A stretch of DNA of 18,391 bases, from NCBI GenBank assembly GCA_934654815.1, contig CAKUGU010000044.1:1-18391 (forward strand). Reading direction: 5' to 3'. The translations under genes were made by a program, and so were the position numbers. Below, piece by piece: positions 15,771 to 18,391 of the stretch (its first letter is position 1; each line of letters starts with the position of its first letter). Under the pieces are notes generated by a model. That model saw nothing but the letters and a program-made list of their open reading frames with translations, had not been told where the DNA came from and did not search any database. Origin of the DNA: an uncultured Ellagibacter sp. GTDB taxonomy: Bacteria; Actinomycetota; Coriobacteriia; Coriobacteriales; Eggerthellaceae.

Positions 15771-16691
15771 GTGGGCGGCACGAAGGACAGCGGCAAGGCG
15801 ACGGTGGTGGGGCTTCTCGCGCTCGTGTTCTGGAGCATGATGTTCGGCTTCGTGCGCCTCACGTCCCAGGGGTTCGGCCCGGTGCTCGGCGCGGCGCTCA
15901 TCTACACGCTCGGCGCCGTGTCGCTGTTCGTCGTGCTCAAGCCGGAAAGGCTTAGCGCGTATCCCAGGAAGTACCTGCTGGCAAGTGGGTTTCTGTTCGT
16001 TTTCTACGAGGCCGCGATCAGCCTTTCCATCGGGCTTGCGGCCTCATCCACGCAAACCGTCGAGCTCAGCATGGTGAACTATCTGTGGCCTTCGCTCACC
16101 GTGCTCATGAACTCCACGGCGCAGGGCGGCGGCCGCGGGTTTGCGCGTGCCGTGCCCGGTGCCGCGATCGCGACAGTGGGCGTGATGCTCGCGGTCGGCG
16201 GGGACGCGGGACTCGATGCCGGCGTCGTGGCCGCCGACATCGCGTCGAACCCGCTGCCGTTCGCCCTCACGTTCGCCGCGGCGATCGGGTGGTCGGTGTA
16301 CTCGGTCGTCACGCCGCGCATCACGAACGGCAAGGACGCGACGGCGTACTTCATGGTCGGCGTCGCCGTGGTGTTCTGGATCGTGTTCGCCACGCAGGGC
16401 GCGCCCGCGCCGAGCGGGTTTTCGGCGGGGTCCGTCGTGCCGCTTCTGTGCGCGACGGGATCGATCGCCGCGGGGTACGCGTGCTGGAACCACGGGCTTT
16501 TGTTCGGCAACGTGTCGCGTATGGCAGTGGCATCCTACGCGGCGCCGTTTCTGTCGGCCGTGGCGAGCTCTCTTATCCTGGGGTTGTCCCTGCCGGCGCT
16601 CTTCTGGACGGGCGTCGTCTTCGTGGTGGCGGGTTCCGTCCTGAACCTGCTGCTCGGAAAGCGCAGCGCCAAGAAGGCGAAAAACGGGTGA
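15771..16691 (+). CDS. yddG: DMT/EamA-family exporter, YddG type
   Basis: 306 residues, ten predicted membrane helices, two EamA repeats. It resembles E. coli YddG along its length, including LALVFWSMMFGFVRLTSQGF near the start, the LFVFYEAAISLSIGLA helix (75-90), the highly typical MVNYLWPSLT (101-110), and a late block with AAGYACWNHGLLFGNVS. Family knowledge: YddG exports aromatic amino acids across the inner membrane. GTG 15771 is preferred because GGGGAAGGGGAG lies just upstream; TTG 15744, in frame, would sit on the transcription start. The downstream gap to the LCP gene has its own promoter, so this is probably a single-gene unit, controlled through the shared palindrome. Exact substrate is inferred from similarity. 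Confidence 0.85.
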   Translation: MGGTKDSGKATVVGLLALVFWSMMFGFVRLTSQGFGPVLGAALIYTLGAVSLFVVLKPERLSAYPRKYLLASGFLFVFYEAAISLSIGLAASSTQTVELSMVNYLWPSLTVLMNSTAQGGGRGFARAVPGAAIATVGVMLAVGGDAGLDAGVVAADIASNPLPFALTFAAAIGWSVYSVVTPRITNGKDATAYFMVGVAVVFWIVFATQGAPAPSGFSAGSVVPLLCATGSIAAGYACWNHGLLFGNVSRMAVASYAAPFLSAVASSLILGLSLPALFWTGVVFVVAGSVLNLLLGKRSAKKAKNG

Positions 16692-16722
16692 AACCCCTGA
16701 TGAACGCAGGTTGAAACCCCTG
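16689..16722 (+). repeat. 11-bp direct repeat after the exporter gene
   Basis: TGAAACCCCTG occurs at 16689-16699 and again at 16712-16722, a 23-bp period. The second copy runs directly into the G9 tract. The CCCC of that copy could pair with the G run, giving a weak hairpin. Confidence 0.5.
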
Positions 16723-16724
16723 TC

Positions 16725-16733
16725 GGGGGGGGG
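16725..16733 (+). repeat. Homopolymer tract of nine G upstream of the LCP promoter
   Basis: G9 in the 221-base gap between the exporter and the LCP gene, about 66 bases upstream of the predicted -10 box. It lies outside any convincing reading frame. Confidence 0.9.
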
Positions 16734-16798
16734 CGCTTGAATGCGGAACGGTTAGCTTCCGCCCTTTGCGATTTTTTCCCGACGAACAGGGCGGGATA

Positions 16799-16807
16799 TG
16801 TTAGCAT
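16799..16807 (+). promoter_or_regulatory. Extended -10 promoter for the LCP/polysaccharide operon
   Basis: TG-T-TAGCAT, with the hexamer at 16802-16807. Transcription would begin near 16814, leaving a leader of about 100 bases before ATG 16913. A good -35 box is not seen. The same TGYTAGCATG word precedes the S24 repressor gene. Confidence 0.45.
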
Positions 16808-16893
16808 GTTTAGAAAAGCAAGGTGCGCTGGGGCGTTTTCCCGCGAGGGATGAGCTCGGCGTGCAATGACATCCGGTCCTTTCGATTCCCCAT

Positions 16894-16901
16894 AAAGGAG
16901 G
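16894..16901 (+). promoter_or_regulatory. Ribosome binding site that fixes the LCP start
   Basis: AAAGGAGG, the strongest Shine-Dalgarno match in the window, lies 11 bases before ATG 16913. It shows that translation is meant to begin upstream of the G11 tract rather than at the internal ATG 17163, which has no such site. Confidence 0.8.
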
Positions 16902-16912
16902 TTTTCGCACAG

Positions 16913-18059
16913 ATGAATCACGCCAAGCACGACGATTCTCGTACCGAAAACTTCGCGGGGGGGGGGGTACTCATATAAAGGCGTAGCGCCCCAAGGCGCT
17001 GGCGCGCACTACGGCGCCTCGGGCGAACTGACCCGGGTTCGCAAGAAGCGGAAGTCCCACAAGGTCCGCAACCGCGTCATCGCGGTCGTCCTCGCCATCA
17101 TCGCCGTTCTCGCGCTCGCGGGCGGCGCGTTCGCGCTCTACCTCAATTCCCTCGACCAGGCCATGGCCCCCAAGGACGACGACGCCTGGCAGCTCAAGTC
17201 CGCGCTCGTGGGCGACGCCCAAACGCAGGACAAAACCCAACCGTTCTACATGCTCGTCTTAGGCTCCGACGCGCGCGAGGGCGACACCGTGTCGCGCTCC
17301 GACGTGATGATCCTTTTGCGTGTCGACGCGGCGAACGGCAAGATCACCATGGTGTCCATCCCGCGCGACACGAAGGTCGAAATCGAGGGCCAGGGCACGC
17401 AGAAGATCAACGCCGCCTACGCCTTCGGCGGGGCCGCGGGCGCGGTCAAGGCCGTGTCCGAGATGGCGGGCGTCCCCATTTCCCACTACGCGGAAATCCA
17501 CTTCGACGAGTTACAGGAGCTCGTCGACGACTTGGGCGGCGTCTGGGTCGACGTGCCCGTTTCCAACAACCAGACCGGCGCTTCCAACACCGGCGAGCGC
17601 ATCGACGCGGGCTATCAGCTCTTGAACGGCGAGCAGGCCCTCGCCTTCGCCCGCGAGCGCTACGGCTACGAGCGCGGCGACTTCCAGCGCGCCGACAACC
17701 AGAAGCTCATCGCGCAGGCCATCGTGAAGCAGGTGCTCGACCAGCAGCCCACGCAGCTCCCGGGCGTCGTGAGCAAGCTCGCGCAGTGCGTGACGACCGA
17801 CTTCAAGGTGGCCGACATCGTGTCGCTCGCCCTTTCCATGCAGCAGACGAACGTCACCTTCTACTCGGCCACCGTGCCGTCGACCACCGCGACCGAGAAC
17901 GGCGTGTCCTACACCATCACGCTCGAAGACGAATGGCGCGCCATGATGGACCGCGTCGATATCGGCGGCGACCCCAACGGCACGGGCGAGGTCGCCTCGC
18001 AGCCCGCGGGCGCTTCCGCCGCCAGCACGTCGAACACCTCCGAGGGAGAGGCCCAGTAA
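16913..18059 (+). CDS. LCP (LytR-CpsA-Psr) family protein, out of frame at a G11 tract
   Basis: From ATG 16913 the frame runs only 21 codons: MNHAKHDDSRTENFAGGG, then V-L-I and TAA at 16976-16978. If the G tract had ten instead of eleven bases, the frame would continue to 18059 as a 381-residue protein: a basic cytoplasmic tail, one membrane helix (about 55-77), and an extracellular LCP domain containing LGSDAREGDTVSRSDVMILL, VSIPRDTKVEIEGQG and FARERYGYERGDFQRADNQK with the conserved Arg and Asp residues. The tail after residue 360 is Ser/Ala-rich. Family knowledge: LCP proteins transfer polysaccharides from lipid carriers to peptidoglycan. No ATG, GTG or TTG occurs in the restored frame before ATG 17163, which would lack the anchor. 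As read, the gene is off; a sequencing error is the alternative. Confidence 0.85.
16957..16967 (+). repeat. G11 tract inside the LCP gene, candidate phase-variation switch
   Basis: Eleven consecutive G (16957-16967) at codons 15-18. Tracts of 7, 10 or 13 G give an open frame (Gly-Gly-Gly then Tyr-Ser-Tyr); 11 G ends at TAA 16976, and 9 or 12 G also shift the frame. The tract falls in the cytoplasmic tail, where one glycine more or less should not harm the protein. Confidence 0.9.
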
Positions 18060-18063
18060 CCCT

Positions 18064-18391
18064 ATGACGCTCCTTGAACTTCTGAAACTGCTTCGCAAGC
18101 ACCTAAAGCTCGTCATCGTGCTTCCTATCCTCTGCGCTGCGGCGACGGCCGCGGTGTCGTGGCTGGTGCTTCCCAGCACGTACACGTCGAGCACGTCGAT
18201 GTACGTGCTCACGCGCGCGAACGAGGGCAACTCCGCGCTCACCAACAGCGACCTGTCGGCCAGCCAGATGCTCACCAACGACGTGGCCAAGCTCATCAAG
18301 AGCGACCGCATCGAAAACGACACCGCCGACAAGCTGCAGATGAAGGACCTCAACGACTACAAGATCACCGTGTCGAGCGAGACCACCACGC
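18064..18391 (+). CDS. Wzz/CpsC-like polysaccharide chain-length protein, N-terminal part
   Basis: 109 complete codons from ATG 18064, open to the window end, so the gene is cut off. It begins MTLLELLKLLRKHLKLVIVL, with a first membrane helix at about residues 16-36. Then comes VLPSTYTSSTSMYVLTRAN and a Ser/Thr-rich stretch ending DLSASQMLTNDVAKLIKSDR. This order (short amphipathic start, TM1, then the proline-containing YTSST and later QMLTNDV blocks) is typical of Wzz/CpsC/YveK proteins, which set chain length or partner a tyrosine kinase in capsule and exopolysaccharide synthesis. GAGGGAGAGG lies about 12 bases upstream. It follows the LCP stop by four bases, so the two are one operon in cpsA-cpsC style. 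Confidence 0.8.
   Translation, partial: MTLLELLKLLRKHLKLVIVLPILCAAATAAVSWLVLPSTYTSSTSMYVLTRANEGNSALTNSDLSASQMLTNDVAKLIKSDRIENDTADKLQMKDLNDYKITVSSETTT

Noticed and set aside
16912..16978. The 21-codon frame from ATG 16913 as a true leader peptide
   Set aside because: Its sequence runs smoothly into the LCP tail once one G is removed, so a broken or switched-off LCP start is the simpler reading.
17163..18059. LCP protein starting at ATG 17163
   Set aside because: No ribosome binding site there, and this start would remove the membrane helix encoded just upstream in the same frame. The strong AAAGGAGG site points to ATG 16913.

Overview
The window is about 18.4 kb of GC-rich, densely coded bacterial DNA. 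Gene content, codon use and promoter style (TANNNT -10 boxes, two apparently leaderless genes) suggest an actinobacterium. A gut anaerobe of the Coriobacteriia/Eggerthellaceae type is my best guess; this is inference, because no rRNA or marker gene is present. I see no tRNA, rRNA, CRISPR array, insertion sequence or phage structural gene.

Layout, left to right. (1) The 3' part of an MHS-type MFS transporter, closed by a good intrinsic terminator. (2) An XRE regulator with a C-terminal zinc ribbon, preceded by a 23-bp-period direct repeat. (3) A rhomboid protease followed one base later by an ABC exporter half-transporter. (4) A NimA-like FMN-binding protein. (5) A 37-kDa nucleoid-associated protein (NdpA/YejK family) with two possible starts separated by a G9 tract. 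(6) A divergent pair: a tiny HTH protein and a LexA/CI-like S24 repressor. (7) A large polytopic membrane protein of unknown function, GT-C-like in appearance. (8) A copper module: CsoR repressor with two operators, then a CopA ATPase whose C-terminus carries a CopZ-like domain with its own ribosome binding site. (9) tcdA and a TatD-family hydrolase, overlapping. (10) A divergent pair: a flavodoxin-family reductase (minus) and a YddG-type exporter (plus), with a perfect 14-bp palindrome between them. (11) An LCP (LytR-CpsA-Psr) gene and the start of a Wzz/CpsC-like chain-length protein, which looks like the head of a capsule or exopolysaccharide operon continuing past the window.

The most striking signal is in part 11. 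The LCP gene has a strong ribosome binding site and ATG, but a run of 11 G at codons 15-18 throws it out of frame. Ten G would restore an intact 381-residue, membrane-anchored protein. This is the arrangement of a slipped-strand phase-variation switch, here reading OFF, on the enzyme expected to attach surface polysaccharide to the cell wall. Two more G9 tracts lie in the window, one between the two starts of the nucleoid-associated protein and one upstream of the LCP promoter; by eye no other G or C run exceeds five. The copper operon is the second point of interest: its ATPase/chaperone fusion appears able to release a free chaperone by internal initiation.
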